A stretch of 64,000 nt of DNA from TMED23 sp964566055 (lineage in GTDB: Bacteria; Pseudomonadota; Alphaproteobacteria; Rhodospirillales; UBA2165), in assembly GCA_964566055.1 (NCBI GenBank), contig CAZMHI010000013.1, positions 17,092 through 81,091 of the forward strand. The letters run 5' to 3'. Made by a program: the position numbers and the translations under genes. Positions 54,144-62,505 of the stretch are shown here, in pieces. Below the pieces are notes generated by a model. That model was not told the DNA's origin. It searched no databases and was given only the letters and a program-made list of their open reading frames with translations. Numbering within the stretch: the first letter of the stretch is position 1; each line of letters begins with the position of its first letter.

Positions 54144-55472
54144 ATGAACGAAAAGCAGCACGGAAATCTCACCCATAGGTGGGCAAGAGCTGTAATGCGA
54201 TTTTTTCCTGATCGCGAAATTATGCTCCGGACGGATGGCAAAGTCCGTTTCGTTAAAGTTTCCAAAACCTTGCAAATGTTTAGCTTCGGCGTGATTGTCG
54301 CTCTTTCCGGCTGGGCAATTTTTGCGTCTTTCAGCTATTTCATCCATGAACAAATTGTTGCGTCGAAAAACAAAGAAATTCTCGATGCCCGCATGGTGTA
54401 CCGCAGCTTACTTACCGAAGTGTCTGAGTATCAGGACAAATTCTCATCATTGACCCAGGAGCTTGGTAAAAACCACGGCCTTATGCTCGATCTGGTGGAG
54501 AAAAATGCAGCTTTGCAGCAAAACTTGCGATCTGTGGAAGACAAACTGGAAACATCCAATACCCGCCATAATCAAATTGTTACCGCACGCGCCGCGTTAA
54601 AAGACAAATTGACCGGTATTGAAAATGAGATGAGGGAACTAAACAGTCATAACTTTAATCTCAAAGGTAATCTCAACTCCGTAACGACTGATCTCGAAAG
54701 TGCCTTGTCACAAAGGAATTTTGCCCGCTCACAAAGTAAAAAGCTCTCGCGGACGGTGGCAAAATTGGAAAACGATTTAGAAACGCTCCACAAATCTGAA
54801 AATGATATTCTGGTAAATCTAACTGAACGCACCAAAGAAAATATCGAAGATATTCATTTTGTGTTGAAGCGTACGGGATTAAAAGTTTCCCGGTTGTTGA
54901 AGGCTAATCAAGGTAAGTCAAAATATAAATTAGGGCAGGGCGGTCCGTTTATTGCCTTGGCGCCGGATACTGAACCGGCCCAACGGCTAAAAGCAAGTCT
55001 AGGCAATCTCAATTCGCAGCTCCGTCAATTCTCAGAACTCCAAGCTCTAATGAAGCGCATTCCCTTGGCGGCGCCGCTCGATTATTTCAGTATTTCAAGC
55101 CATTACGGCAAACGCCGTGATCCCATAAACAAAAGATGGGCGGTGCACTATGGCATGGATTTTGGCGGCTCGAAACGTACTTCGGTCTATGTGACGGCGC
55201 CGGGAACGGTGAGATATGCCGGGCGTAAAGGTAAATATGGTAAATTAGTCGAAGTTGATCACGGACTCGGTTTTAAAACGAGATACGGTCATTTGCATAA
55301 GATTCTTGTTAAACGCGGTCAAAAAGTGGATTATCGAACCAAGATAGGATTGATGGGGAGTACCGGTCGTAGTACTGGGCCTCACCTGCACTATGAAGTC
55401 ATAGCGCAAGGTAAGCACAAAAATCCTTGGCGATTCATCAAGGCCGGTAGATATGTTTACAAAAGGCAGTAA
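54144..55472 (+). CDS. Membrane-anchored M23 peptidoglycan endopeptidase
   Basis: 442 residues. A cytoplasmic tail is followed by one helix (about 45-66) and a long periplasmic coiled coil (about 75-250). The LytM/M23 domain lies at about 310-430, with all metal and catalytic motifs: HYGKRRDP, HYGMDFGG (HxxxD), YGHLHKI and GPHLHYEV (HxH). It is therefore likely to be an active DD-endopeptidase rather than an EnvC-like activator. The last 20 bases overlap a bactofilin gene, the pairing known from cell-shape systems such as Helicobacter CcmA-Csd and LmdC-BacA. Confidence 0.91.
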   Translation: MNEKQHGNLTHRWARAVMRFFPDREIMLRTDGKVRFVKVSKTLQMFSFGVIVALSGWAIFASFSYFIHEQIVASKNKEILDARMVYRSLLTEVSEYQDKFSSLTQELGKNHGLMLDLVEKNAALQQNLRSVEDKLETSNTRHNQIVTARAALKDKLTGIENEMRELNSHNFNLKGNLNSVTTDLESALSQRNFARSQSKKLSRTVAKLENDLETLHKSENDILVNLTERTKENIEDIHFVLKRTGLKVSRLLKANQGKSKYKLGQGGPFIALAPDTEPAQRLKASLGNLNSQLRQFSELQALMKRIPLAAPLDYFSISSHYGKRRDPINKRWAVHYGMDFGGSKRTSVYVTAPGTVRYAGRKGKYGKLVEVDHGLGFKTRYGHLHKILVKRGQKVDYRTKIGLMGSTGRSTGPHLHYEVIAQGKHKNPWRFIKAGRYVYKRQ

Positions 55473-55926
55473 AGAAGACGAGAAGAATCTCGTACCTAAA
55501 GTACCTTCACCTCCGTCTCTTTTGAGTCCGGATCTTACCATCACAGGTAATCTCCACAGCGACGGCGAAATCCAAGTCGATGGCAATATCGAAGGCGATA
55601 TTCAAGTAGACGTCTTGATTGTCGGTGAAACCGCCCAGGTAAATGGTGAGATCACCGCCGAAAGCGTGCGCGTTCATGGCCATGTTACAGGGCAGATCAA
55701 GGCAACTTCCGTTTCCTTAGCCAAAACCGCCCATGTGCTTGGTGATATCCTGCATGGCAATCTGGCGATTGAGCAGGGCGCTTTCCTTGAAGGCCATTGC
55801 CGTCGGATTGAGAGTGATAAAAAATCAGGCGAAGGCACCATAAATCTTTTGGTTAAAGGCGGTTCCAAAAATAAACCAGAGCACCCCCCAAAGAAACCGG
55901 TAGCCGCGGAACCGGTAAAAGCCTAA
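55453..55926 (+). CDS. Bactofilin
   Basis: 157 residues. Polymer-forming cytoskeletal protein (DUF583), a right-handed beta helix over about 25-120: LTITGNLHSDGEIQVDGNIEGDIQ, then SVRVHGHVTGQIKATSVSLAKTAHVLGDI (separate turns). The flexible N-terminus has basic and Pro residues and the tail is rich in Lys and Pro. It overlaps the M23 gene by 20 bases and is co-transcribed with it. The pair is likely to place a cell-wall hydrolase at a curved or stalked site, which is inferred from homologous systems. Confidence 0.93.
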   Translation: MFTKGSKEDEKNLVPKVPSPPSLLSPDLTITGNLHSDGEIQVDGNIEGDIQVDVLIVGETAQVNGEITAESVRVHGHVTGQIKATSVSLAKTAHVLGDILHGNLAIEQGAFLEGHCRRIESDKKSGEGTINLLVKGGSKNKPEHPPKKPVAAEPVKA

Positions 55927-56909
55927 TCAAACTTCCCGTTTAGCACGTCTTTGAAGGTGGCAGCATCGACGTTGCCGCCTGTGCAAATTACGCCGATTGC
56001 ATGGCCTTCAGTTTTGATTTTGCCGGACATAGCCGCAGCCAGCGCAACGGCTCCCCCGGGTTCGACAACAATTTTATATTCCTGAAAAGCAGTTTTCATC
56101 GCCGCTGCCGTTTCGGCCTGATTGACGATCAGGCCACCCGCAAGTAACTCTTTATTGACCGCAAAAGTTAACTCCCCAGGCGTTTCCAATAACAAAGCGT
56201 CACAAAATGATGGCGTACCCGGCTCGATTTGCACGCGCTCACCTTTGGCCAAAGATAAAGCCGTGTCATCATACCCAACTGGTTCAACAGCATAGACTTT
56301 GGTATCAGGAGAACGGTCGTTAAATACGATTGCCGCGCCGCCGATCATACCACCACCACTGCACGGGCCGAGCAAATAATCCAAGGCAACTCCCATCTCT
56401 TTTGCGCGTTTAAAAAATTCAAGACCCAGCGTGCCTTGACCGGCCATGATTTCAGGCGCGTTATATGGCGGCACCAGCGTCGCTCCGGTATCAGCGATGA
56501 TTTTCTCGGCAATCGCGACCCGGTTACCATCAGCCCGGTTATAGAGCACAACCTCAGCGCCGTCGCCCCGAGTGTTGTCTATCTTTATTTGCGGCGCATC
56601 CGCCGGCATTACAATGGTTGCTTTGATATTGAGGATTTTGGCCGCTGCCGCCACACCCTGCGCATGATTGCCGGATGAAAATGCCACCACGCCGTTCGAC
56701 TTTTCCTTATCCGAGAGCCTGGATATCATATTAAAGGCGCCCCGGAATTTGAAAGAACCGGTGCGCTGCAGGCACTCGGCTTTGATCAGCAAGCGGCAAC
56801 CAAGTCGATCATTGATCCGTTCGGACTCAAGCACCGGCGTTTGGACGGCATAACCGGATAAGCGCTCAGCCGCCGTTTCAACATCACTGATGGTGGGTGT
56901 GGGTGGCAA
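55923..56909 (-). CDS. Threonine/serine dehydratase (PLP fold type II)
   Basis: 328 residues, catabolic or biosynthetic threonine deaminase without a regulatory ACT domain. PLP Lys in RTGSFKFRGAFN, SSGNHAQGVAAAAK, PCSGGGMIGG for the phosphate, and ICTGGNVD near the end. It could also be a serine racemase-like enzyme; the catalytic core does not separate these. The start is TTG at 56909 with AGGAG 9 bases upstream. It lies 12 bases after slt on the same strand and overlaps the bactofilin stop by four bases. Confidence 0.88.
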   Translation of the reverse strand: MPPTPTISDVETAAERLSGYAVQTPVLESERINDRLGCRLLIKAECLQRTGSFKFRGAFNMISRLSDKEKSNGVVAFSSGNHAQGVAAAAKILNIKATIVMPADAPQIKIDNTRGDGAEVVLYNRADGNRVAIAEKIIADTGATLVPPYNAPEIMAGQGTLGLEFFKRAKEMGVALDYLLGPCSGGGMIGGAAIVFNDRSPDTKVYAVEPVGYDDTALSLAKGERVQIEPGTPSFCDALLLETPGELTFAVNKELLAGGLIVNQAETAAAMKTAFQEYKIVVEPGGAVALAAAMSGKIKTEGHAIGVICTGGNVDAATFKDVLNGKFD

Positions 56910-56921
56910 AGATTAGGACTC

Positions 56922-58901
56922 CTAGCGCCCCAAATCGCCTTCGGGATTGAAAGCTATTTCAGTTTGGTTGAGGCGCTTGCGATAGACGTGAAGATTTTCA
57001 ATGACGCGTTGAACATAGTTACGGGTCTCACGGAAGGGGATCATTTCGACCCAATCGATGGCATCCACTTTTTTGTCACGAGGATCACCATTGCGTTTGA
57101 TCCATTGATTGGCCCGTTTAGGTCCGGCGTTATAGGCCGCTAAAGATAATACGTAAGAGCCTTTATATTGTTCCATCAGGCTCGAAAGATACGCCTGACC
57201 AAGCTGCAGATTGTATTCGGTATCGGTTGTGAGGTTTTTTCGCCGGTAGGGCAGTTTATGCTTCTTAGCAACCCGTTTGGCCGTCGCCGGCATGATCTGC
57301 ATGAGGCCACGCGCCCCGGCATGGCTGATGGCTTTAATATTGAAGGCGCTTTCCTGGCGGATGAGCGCATGCAGGAGCGCAGCATCTATGTCGGATTTCT
57401 TAGATATTGGCAGTATTGGGTAGCCTTCCTCGGCAAGCGTAATACCGTCCCGGTAAGCCTGTTTAGCTGTGTAAATCGCTAGATCGGGGCGGCCGCTTTG
57501 ACGCGCCAGCTTCGCGACATTGGCCCGCCTGGCCGGTGAGGCATCCGCTTTATTCAGTGTGCGGATGAACGGCCTTAGTAAATCAAACAGTTCCGCTTTA
57601 GCGAGTACGCGAACCACGCCAACCAATTCATCGGCTTCAAATTCCTGGCTTTCTTGCTTGCCGTTGACCGGCGAGGGCGGGAACTGAATCTGCTCATCGG
57701 TTGAATTCTTGGCAGTTGCCAGTTGGCCGTAATAGGTCATCGGGTAAGCGGCGGCTTTATCGAACCAGACTTTAGATAGTTCAGGCTTATCCAATGCGGC
57801 AGCCGCGCGGCCCGCCCAATAGGCGCCTCGGGCGCGGCTGATGGGGTATTTTGCTGCTTCAAACAACGCTACAAAATGTTTAAAAGCCGACTTACTTTCT
57901 TTTAAAAATCTAAGTGATATCCAGCCGGCCAGCCATTCACCCTCGACGAAGCCTTGGCCTTTTTTCAAGCGGTGATCTTTGGCCAATTTATAGGCTTCAG
58001 TAATATGACCGGCGTGTAAGGCCCGCCTGGCCAGCAAAGCTTTTTCGCGCCACCAGCGTTCGGGATGGCTCAACTCGTCGGGTAGGTTTTCCAAGAGCTT
58101 GCGGGCATCAAGATCACGCCCTTTGCGTCGCCGCCAGCGCATTCTTTCGAATACTAGACCCTGGTGATTGATCAGCTTTTCCGGCACTTTTGAGATGGCC
58201 CGGTCAACGGCCCCGCGATAGCGCCTTAAGGTTATCCGGGCGAAGGCCAGGGCACGGTAGTCCTTGTTGACCTTCATTAGCATCCGGCGTACCGGATAAT
58301 AGCGGCCCTTCCATAATAACCGCTCCAATCGTTCAATATGGTTTTCCCGGGTTAAATAGCGGCGATAGCGCTTGTAAAATTGACGTTCCTGACGGGCACC
58401 GAAATTGCCATGCACCCAAGTTTGCTGCAGTACTTTTTCCGCTTCTGCTTTATTGCCAATTTTTAAAAGTGCAGCGCCCAAACGAATGCCGCCGTCAGGG
58501 GTCATCGGCGCCTGATCTTCAAACCATTTGATAACCAGCTCCGGGTCTATATTTTCTGTCATGGCTTCTTCGGCGCGTTGACGCAGCCGGCGTTGCGAAG
58601 GCCAGTTGGGCCGCTTAGTCATAAACTGGACAATCTCATAGTAGGAGGCGCCTGAATTTCTGGCGGCATAGCGCTGCCAGGTGAGGGCGCGCTGCAATAC
58701 TTTATTCTTGATCCGCTTGGTTTGTTTTTTAACGTCCTGCCATTTGCTGCGTTTCACCAGTTTTTGAATACTGCCAGCTGTCCGAATGTCCTGCTTGGAT
58801 AGTGTGACCGGTTTTGCAGTATCATTTGCCCAGGCAAAATTACCGGCGAGAAAAAAAACACTTATTCCGATGAGTATGAAATAACGCAACGGTATGCTCA
58901 T
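56922..58901 (-). CDS. slt: Soluble lytic murein transglycosylase
   Basis: 659 residues. The signal peptide MSIPLRYFILIGISVFFLAGNFAWA is followed by a long alpha-superhelical ring-like U domain (about 30-470) and a C-terminal SLT domain. That domain has the catalytic Glu in ALIRQESAFN, then GARGLMQIMPATAKRVA, LGQAYLSSLMEQY and LAAYNAGPKRANQWI. It cleaves peptidoglycan glycan strands with anhydro-muramic ends. It is divergent from dapA, the common alphaproteobacterial slt-dapA-smpB order. Confidence 0.94.
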   Translation of the reverse strand: MSIPLRYFILIGISVFFLAGNFAWANDTAKPVTLSKQDIRTAGSIQKLVKRSKWQDVKKQTKRIKNKVLQRALTWQRYAARNSGASYYEIVQFMTKRPNWPSQRRLRQRAEEAMTENIDPELVIKWFEDQAPMTPDGGIRLGAALLKIGNKAEAEKVLQQTWVHGNFGARQERQFYKRYRRYLTRENHIERLERLLWKGRYYPVRRMLMKVNKDYRALAFARITLRRYRGAVDRAISKVPEKLINHQGLVFERMRWRRRKGRDLDARKLLENLPDELSHPERWWREKALLARRALHAGHITEAYKLAKDHRLKKGQGFVEGEWLAGWISLRFLKESKSAFKHFVALFEAAKYPISRARGAYWAGRAAAALDKPELSKVWFDKAAAYPMTYYGQLATAKNSTDEQIQFPPSPVNGKQESQEFEADELVGVVRVLAKAELFDLLRPFIRTLNKADASPARRANVAKLARQSGRPDLAIYTAKQAYRDGITLAEEGYPILPISKKSDIDAALLHALIRQESAFNIKAISHAGARGLMQIMPATAKRVAKKHKLPYRRKNLTTDTEYNLQLGQAYLSSLMEQYKGSYVLSLAAYNAGPKRANQWIKRNGDPRDKKVDAIDWVEMIPFRETRNYVQRVIENLHVYRKRLNQTEIAFNPEGDLGR

Positions 58902-59075
58902 ACGTCAATTTTCCAGATATTCATTAATTTATCGTTAGACTGAGTCTAATTGGCAGAACACTCATAAGCAATCAACTCATTAGCGATAAGAAAAATTCAT
59001 CGTTTTTTGGATAAGACTTCTTGCCGCCAACTGCTGCTAGGGCTATGTTCTGCCACGAATTTTAGGAGAGAGAGT
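58902..59075. promoter_or_regulatory. Divergent slt/dapA control region with a 15-bp palindrome
   Basis: TTAGACT (58935-58941) and AGTCTAA (58943-58949) form a perfect inverted repeat around one G. It contains GAGTC, a GANTC site. It sits about 35 bases from the slt start and 127 from dapA. A role as operator is inferred from position only. Confidence 0.35.
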
Positions 59076-59951
59076 ATGTTTAAAGGATCGTTCGTCGCCC
59101 TTATTACGCCGTTCAAAGACGGCCAGGTCGACGAGGAGGCTTTCCGTAATTTTGTCGAGTGGCAGATTACCGAGGGAACAAACGGCTTGGTACCGGTGGG
59201 CACAACCGGCGAATCGCCGACCCTCAGTCATGACGAACATATGCGGGTGGTTGAACTATGCATCGAAGTTGCGGCGGGCCGGGTACCAGTCATCGCCGGA
59301 GCGGGCTCAAACTCGACCGAAGAAGCGATTATGCTCTCAAAACATGCGAAATCTGCTGGGGCAGATGCGGCTTTGGTGGTGACACCTTATTACAACAAGC
59401 CGACCCAGGAAGGGCTCTATCGTCATTATGACGCCATCCAGTCTCAGGCCGATATTCCAGTTATTATTTATAATATTCCAGCGCGCAGCATCGTCGATAT
59501 GAGTGTCGAGACCATGGCGCGGCTGTCAGAACTGCCGAATATTGTCGGCGTCAAAGATGCGACCTCTGATCTCAACCGGCCGATGCGGACCGCGGCGGCG
59601 TGTGGCAAAGACTTTGTCCAGCTTTCCGGTGAAGACGGCACGGCAATCCCGTTTAATGCGGGCGGCGGGCATGGCTGCATTTCGGTCACCGGCAATATCG
59701 CGCCGAAACTCTGCGCCGAAATGCAGGGGGCTTGGTTTGACGGCAATGTTGCCCGGGCCATGGAATTGCAAGACTTACTCATGCCGGTGCATTCAGCAAT
59801 GTTTTGTGAGACCAGTCCGGGACCAGTGAAATATGCGGCTGAACTGCTGGGGTTGGCCTCGGCTGATGCCCGCCTGCCGATCTGTGAGATTGCCGACAGC
59901 AGCAAAGCAGCGGTCGCAAACGCCCTTAAAGGCGCCGGCATTCTGTCTTAA
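59076..59951 (+). CDS. dapA: 4-hydroxy-tetrahydrodipicolinate synthase
   Basis: First enzyme of the lysine and diaminopimelate branch: condenses pyruvate with aspartate semialdehyde. It has 291 residues from the ATG at 59076, chosen because AGGAGAG stands just before it; the frame is open 23 codons upstream. GTTGESPTL, VTPYYNKPTQEGL, YNIPARS with the Tyr and GVKDAT with the Schiff-base Lys are present. It supplies diaminopimelate for peptidoglycan, next to slt. smpB follows after 11 bases. Confidence 0.96.
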   Translation: MFKGSFVALITPFKDGQVDEEAFRNFVEWQITEGTNGLVPVGTTGESPTLSHDEHMRVVELCIEVAAGRVPVIAGAGSNSTEEAIMLSKHAKSAGADAALVVTPYYNKPTQEGLYRHYDAIQSQADIPVIIYNIPARSIVDMSVETMARLSELPNIVGVKDATSDLNRPMRTAAACGKDFVQLSGEDGTAIPFNAGGGHGCISVTGNIAPKLCAEMQGAWFDGNVARAMELQDLLMPVHSAMFCETSPGPVKYAAELLGLASADARLPICEIADSSKAAVANALKGAGILS

Positions 59952-59962
59952 AATCTAGTGCG

Positions 59963-60439
59963 ATGGCCAAAAAGAAAAAATCCAGCGAGAATATAGCGGC
60001 GCGGAACCGTAAGGCGCGCCACGACTATTTCATCGAGGATAATATTGAGGCCGGCATCGCGCTCCAAGGCACCGAGATTAAATCTATCCGTTCGGGCCGG
60101 GCCAGCATCGAAGAAGCTTATGCTTCGGAAGAGGGGGGCGAGCTCTATCTGATCAATGCCTATATTCCTGAATATCAAGCAGGTGGGCGTGATCAGCACG
60201 AAACCCGGCGGCCGCGCAAACTCCTGCTGCACAAAAAAGAACTCGCCAAGATGTTCAACGCCGTTAACCGGGAAGGCATGACCATCGTGCCGCTATCGCT
60301 TTATTTCAATAAGCGCGGCATGTTGAAAGTTGATCTCGGTATGGCCAAGGGTAAACGTCAGTATGACAAGCGCCAGACCGACAAAGCCCGCGACTGGAAA
60401 CGCGACCAAGCCCGCATCATGCGGGGGCGGAATGGTTGA
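59963..60439 (+). CDS. smpB: SsrA-binding protein SmpB
   Basis: Binds tmRNA for rescue of stalled ribosomes. It has 158 residues. OB-fold core: ARNRKARHDYFIEDNIEAGIALQGTEIKSIRSG in blocks, LHKKELAKMF, VPLSLYFNKRGMLKVDLGMAKGK, and the basic tail KRQTDKARDWKRDQARI. I do not see the ssrA RNA gene in the bases that follow. It is the last gene of dapA-smpB. Confidence 0.97.
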   Translation: MAKKKKSSENIAARNRKARHDYFIEDNIEAGIALQGTEIKSIRSGRASIEEAYASEEGGELYLINAYIPEYQAGGRDQHETRRPRKLLLHKKELAKMFNAVNREGMTIVPLSLYFNKRGMLKVDLGMAKGKRQYDKRQTDKARDWKRDQARIMRGRNG

Positions 60440-60465
60440 GAGAATCCGTCATTTTGGGAAAGATA

Positions 60466-60512
60466 TGGGGACATGACCTGTTTCTCGCAGGGAATAAAGG
60501 ATCGTGTCCCCA
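60466..60512. repeat. REP-like palindrome, left copy
   Basis: TGGGGACATG (60466-60475) and CGTGTCCCCA (60503-60512), almost fully complementary, are separated by 27 bases. The same pair of ends recurs in inverted orientation at 61572-61597. GTCCCC palindromes of this type resemble extragenic repeats linked to RAYT transposases in other genomes (general knowledge). It could also end transcription of dapA-smpB. Confidence 0.65.
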
Positions 60513-60669
60513 GACTGGATCAAGACCACGCTCGGCCAAAGAAAGAGAAGTATTTTAGCATACTACGAAATTGTCAGATAACATTTTTCAAATTTTTTTG
60601 AATTTCCACTTGCGCTAAACGACGAATCGGCCATATATATTCTACAAACACGAACAAATAGGATATGTC

Positions 60670-61017
60670 ATGGGTAAAGGTGATTATTTAGGCGAATTTG
60701 AACACATCGTGTTGTTGGCGCTGCTCAGGCTCCGTGACAACGCGTATGGCGTTACGATTCGCCAAGAAATTCGGAAACGGACGAAACGTGAAGCCTCTAT
60801 CGGTTCCGTTTATTCAACTTTGTCGAGAATGGAACAAAAAGGTTTCGTTAAATCTCGCGTAGGGGAAGCGACGGAGGAACGCGGTGGCCGGGCTAAGAAA
60901 TATTTTGTTATAACAGCAAAAGGTCAAGAGGCATTGACCCAAACGCAAACCGCGTTGTCGAGTATGTCTTTCGGACTTGATCCAGTTCTGGAGGGTTCTA
61001 ATGTCTTAAAAATATAA
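60670..61017 (+). CDS. PadR-family transcriptional regulator
   Basis: 115 residues. The PadR winged helix: LGEFEHIVLLALLRLRDNAYGVTI, REASIGSVYSTLSRMEQKGFV with the recognition helix, and ERGGRAKKYFVITAKGQEAL as the wing. AGGAT precedes the ATG. A possible promoter (TTGCGC at 60610, TATATA at 60634, 18-base spacer) lies just upstream. The AT-rich surroundings and the flanking palindromes suggest acquisition. It pairs with the next gene, the usual PadR-membrane protein arrangement. Confidence 0.9.
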   Translation: MGKGDYLGEFEHIVLLALLRLRDNAYGVTIRQEIRKRTKREASIGSVYSTLSRMEQKGFVKSRVGEATEERGGRAKKYFVITAKGQEALTQTQTALSSMSFGLDPVLEGSNVLKI

Positions 61018-61021
61018 GCTT

Positions 61022-61543
61022 ATGTCGATACTCGAAGGGTCCACACTCAGGCAGTTAAATAAATCATTCAATGAAATCGAATTTATGAAGATTAAACAAA
61101 AATATAGAAATGCTATCGTTCACAGTGATGGGTCAATTCGATATTATATTGATGACGTTTTGGATGAGAATTCTATAGAAATCTTTGATTCCATAACGAA
61201 CCAAATCAAAAAAAATGAGATAAAACATGAAGTAATTCGAGAGTATTTGAATGCTGTTGAGCAGTTGGAGAATAGCAAGATCAAAGACAAGCCTCCTGAA
61301 GGGGCGGACAAATTGATGCTAACAATCCTTCCGAAGGATATGCGTGAATTTCAACTTGGCGATCTTGAAGAAGAGTTCCGAACCAGAATTCTTCCTAATC
61401 ACGGATTAAAATATGCCGTGCGGTGGTATTGGATTCAGGCTGGATGGGCTGTTTTGTTTGGCCTAAGGTCCCAATTGGCTAATCTGATCGGTCTTGGATT
61501 ATTAACTAAAATTGCCTCCTGGTTTGTCAAAAAGGGCGGCTAG
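61022..61543 (+). CDS. Small membrane protein with permease-prefix-like region, PadR partner
   Basis: 173 residues, starting 4 bases after the PadR stop without a clear ribosome site. The N-terminal half is charged, AT-rich in codon use and unrecognised. The segment LTILPKDMREFQLGDLEEEFR with AVRWYWIQAGWAV resembles the prefix found before FtsX-type ABC permeases encoded next to PadR regulators. Here the protein ends after one or two hydrophobic stretches (about 136-170), so no permease domain follows. It may be a remnant or a free-standing small sensor. The assignment rests on that motif only. Confidence 0.65.
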   Translation: MSILEGSTLRQLNKSFNEIEFMKIKQKYRNAIVHSDGSIRYYIDDVLDENSIEIFDSITNQIKKNEIKHEVIREYLNAVEQLENSKIKDKPPEGADKLMLTILPKDMREFQLGDLEEEFRTRILPNHGLKYAVRWYWIQAGWAVLFGLRSQLANLIGLGLLTKIASWFVKKGG

Positions 61544-61571
61544 ATTAGTTTCGACTTTGCCTCTAATCCCT

Positions 61572-61597
61572 GGACACGTAACAAATACATGTCCCCA
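61572..61597. repeat. REP-like palindrome, right copy (inverted)
   Basis: GGACACG (61572-61578) and CATGTCCCCA (61588-61597) are separated by 9 bases. Its reverse complement begins TGGGGACATG and contains CGTGTCC, the same ends as the copy at 60466-60512, but with an unrelated and shorter middle. Confidence 0.62.
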
Positions 61598-61626
61598 AAA
61601 TTCTCCATAATTCTCACTCCGCCAAA

Positions 61627-62235
61627 TCAATAATCTCCGTCACCGGCTGGACGTTCATGAATAACTTCAATCCAGCGCTTAACATTAGGATAGTCATTGA
61701 TGTCGACATCCCGGCGTTCAAAGCCTTGGGCCCAAGGATGCGTGGCGATATCGGCAATTGTATATTCATCACCGGCAAGATATTCAACGTCGCCCAAGCG
61801 TTTATCCATGACGCCATAGAGCCGTTTACATTCATTGTGGTAGCGATCCATGGCGTAAGGGATTTTATCGACAGCATAATGAGAGAAATGGTTGGATTGG
61901 CCGAACATCGGGCCAACGCCGCCCATTTGGAACATCAGCCATTCCAGCGTGGCGTATTTGGCGCGTGGCTCGGTGGGTAAGAACTGACCGGTTTTTTCGG
62001 CGAGATAAATCAGGATGGCGCCGGATTCAAAGAGCGATATTGGTTGTCCATCCGGCCCATCGCTGTCCAAGATGGCAGGAATTCGGTTGTTCGGCGAAAG
62101 CTTTAAAAAATCAGGTTCAAACTGCTCGCCTTTGCCAATATTGACAGCATGGGCCTGATAGTCGAGGCCGGTTTCTTCCAGCATAATATGGATTTTCCGG
62201 CCGTTCGGAGTTGGCCAGGAGTAAACATCTATCAT
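61627..62235 (-). CDS. Glutathione S-transferase, YfcG/YghU-like, probably frameshifted at the C-terminus
   Basis: 202 residues from MIDVYSWPTPNGRKI; AGGA lies 6 bases before this ATG, while the frame is open 8 codons further. The N-terminal domain has LSPNNRIPAILDSDG and LFESGAILIYLAEKTGQF, and the helical domain has YLAGDEYTIADIATHPW. This matches the GST/disulfide reductase group. It ends abruptly as RPAGDGDY; removing one C/G in 61643-61646 would give RPAVTEIIDLAE and a stop at 61614, closer to family ends. Either a recent frameshift or a sequencing error. Confidence 0.86.
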   Translation of the reverse strand: MIDVYSWPTPNGRKIHIMLEETGLDYQAHAVNIGKGEQFEPDFLKLSPNNRIPAILDSDGPDGQPISLFESGAILIYLAEKTGQFLPTEPRAKYATLEWLMFQMGGVGPMFGQSNHFSHYAVDKIPYAMDRYHNECKRLYGVMDKRLGDVEYLAGDEYTIADIATHPWAQGFERRDVDINDYPNVKRWIEVIHERPAGDGDY

Positions 62236-62505
62236 TAGTTTTCCTTTAATTACAATCAATTACAGCTGTCAGCAGCAAATTGTCTTGTTCGCGGGTTAAT
62301 AAGCCCCATCTATTGAGGTAACTGCTGCGACGTCACATCCAGGTTTGAGTGTATCGAGAGATATCCGAGGTCGACAGCCATATTTTTAATTTTTTGAAGG
62401 TAAAAATGGCGAAAAATTCCGGAACCTCTTATGCCTCTCATTTTTGGTGGTGCTGTGTCAGATTCCGCTGGCAGAGATTTTGCCGGTTATAGAGGCAATT
62501 ATAGC
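62236..62505. other. Gap between GST and thrH
   Basis: 270 bases on the promoter side of the GST gene and the 3' side of thrH. Beyond the GST ribosome site I see no gene, repeat or terminator that I can support. Confidence 0.4.

Noticed and set aside
60440..60669. tmRNA (ssrA) gene next to smpB
   Set aside because: No tRNA-Ala-like acceptor end or tag frame is visible; the region is a palindrome plus the PadR promoter.
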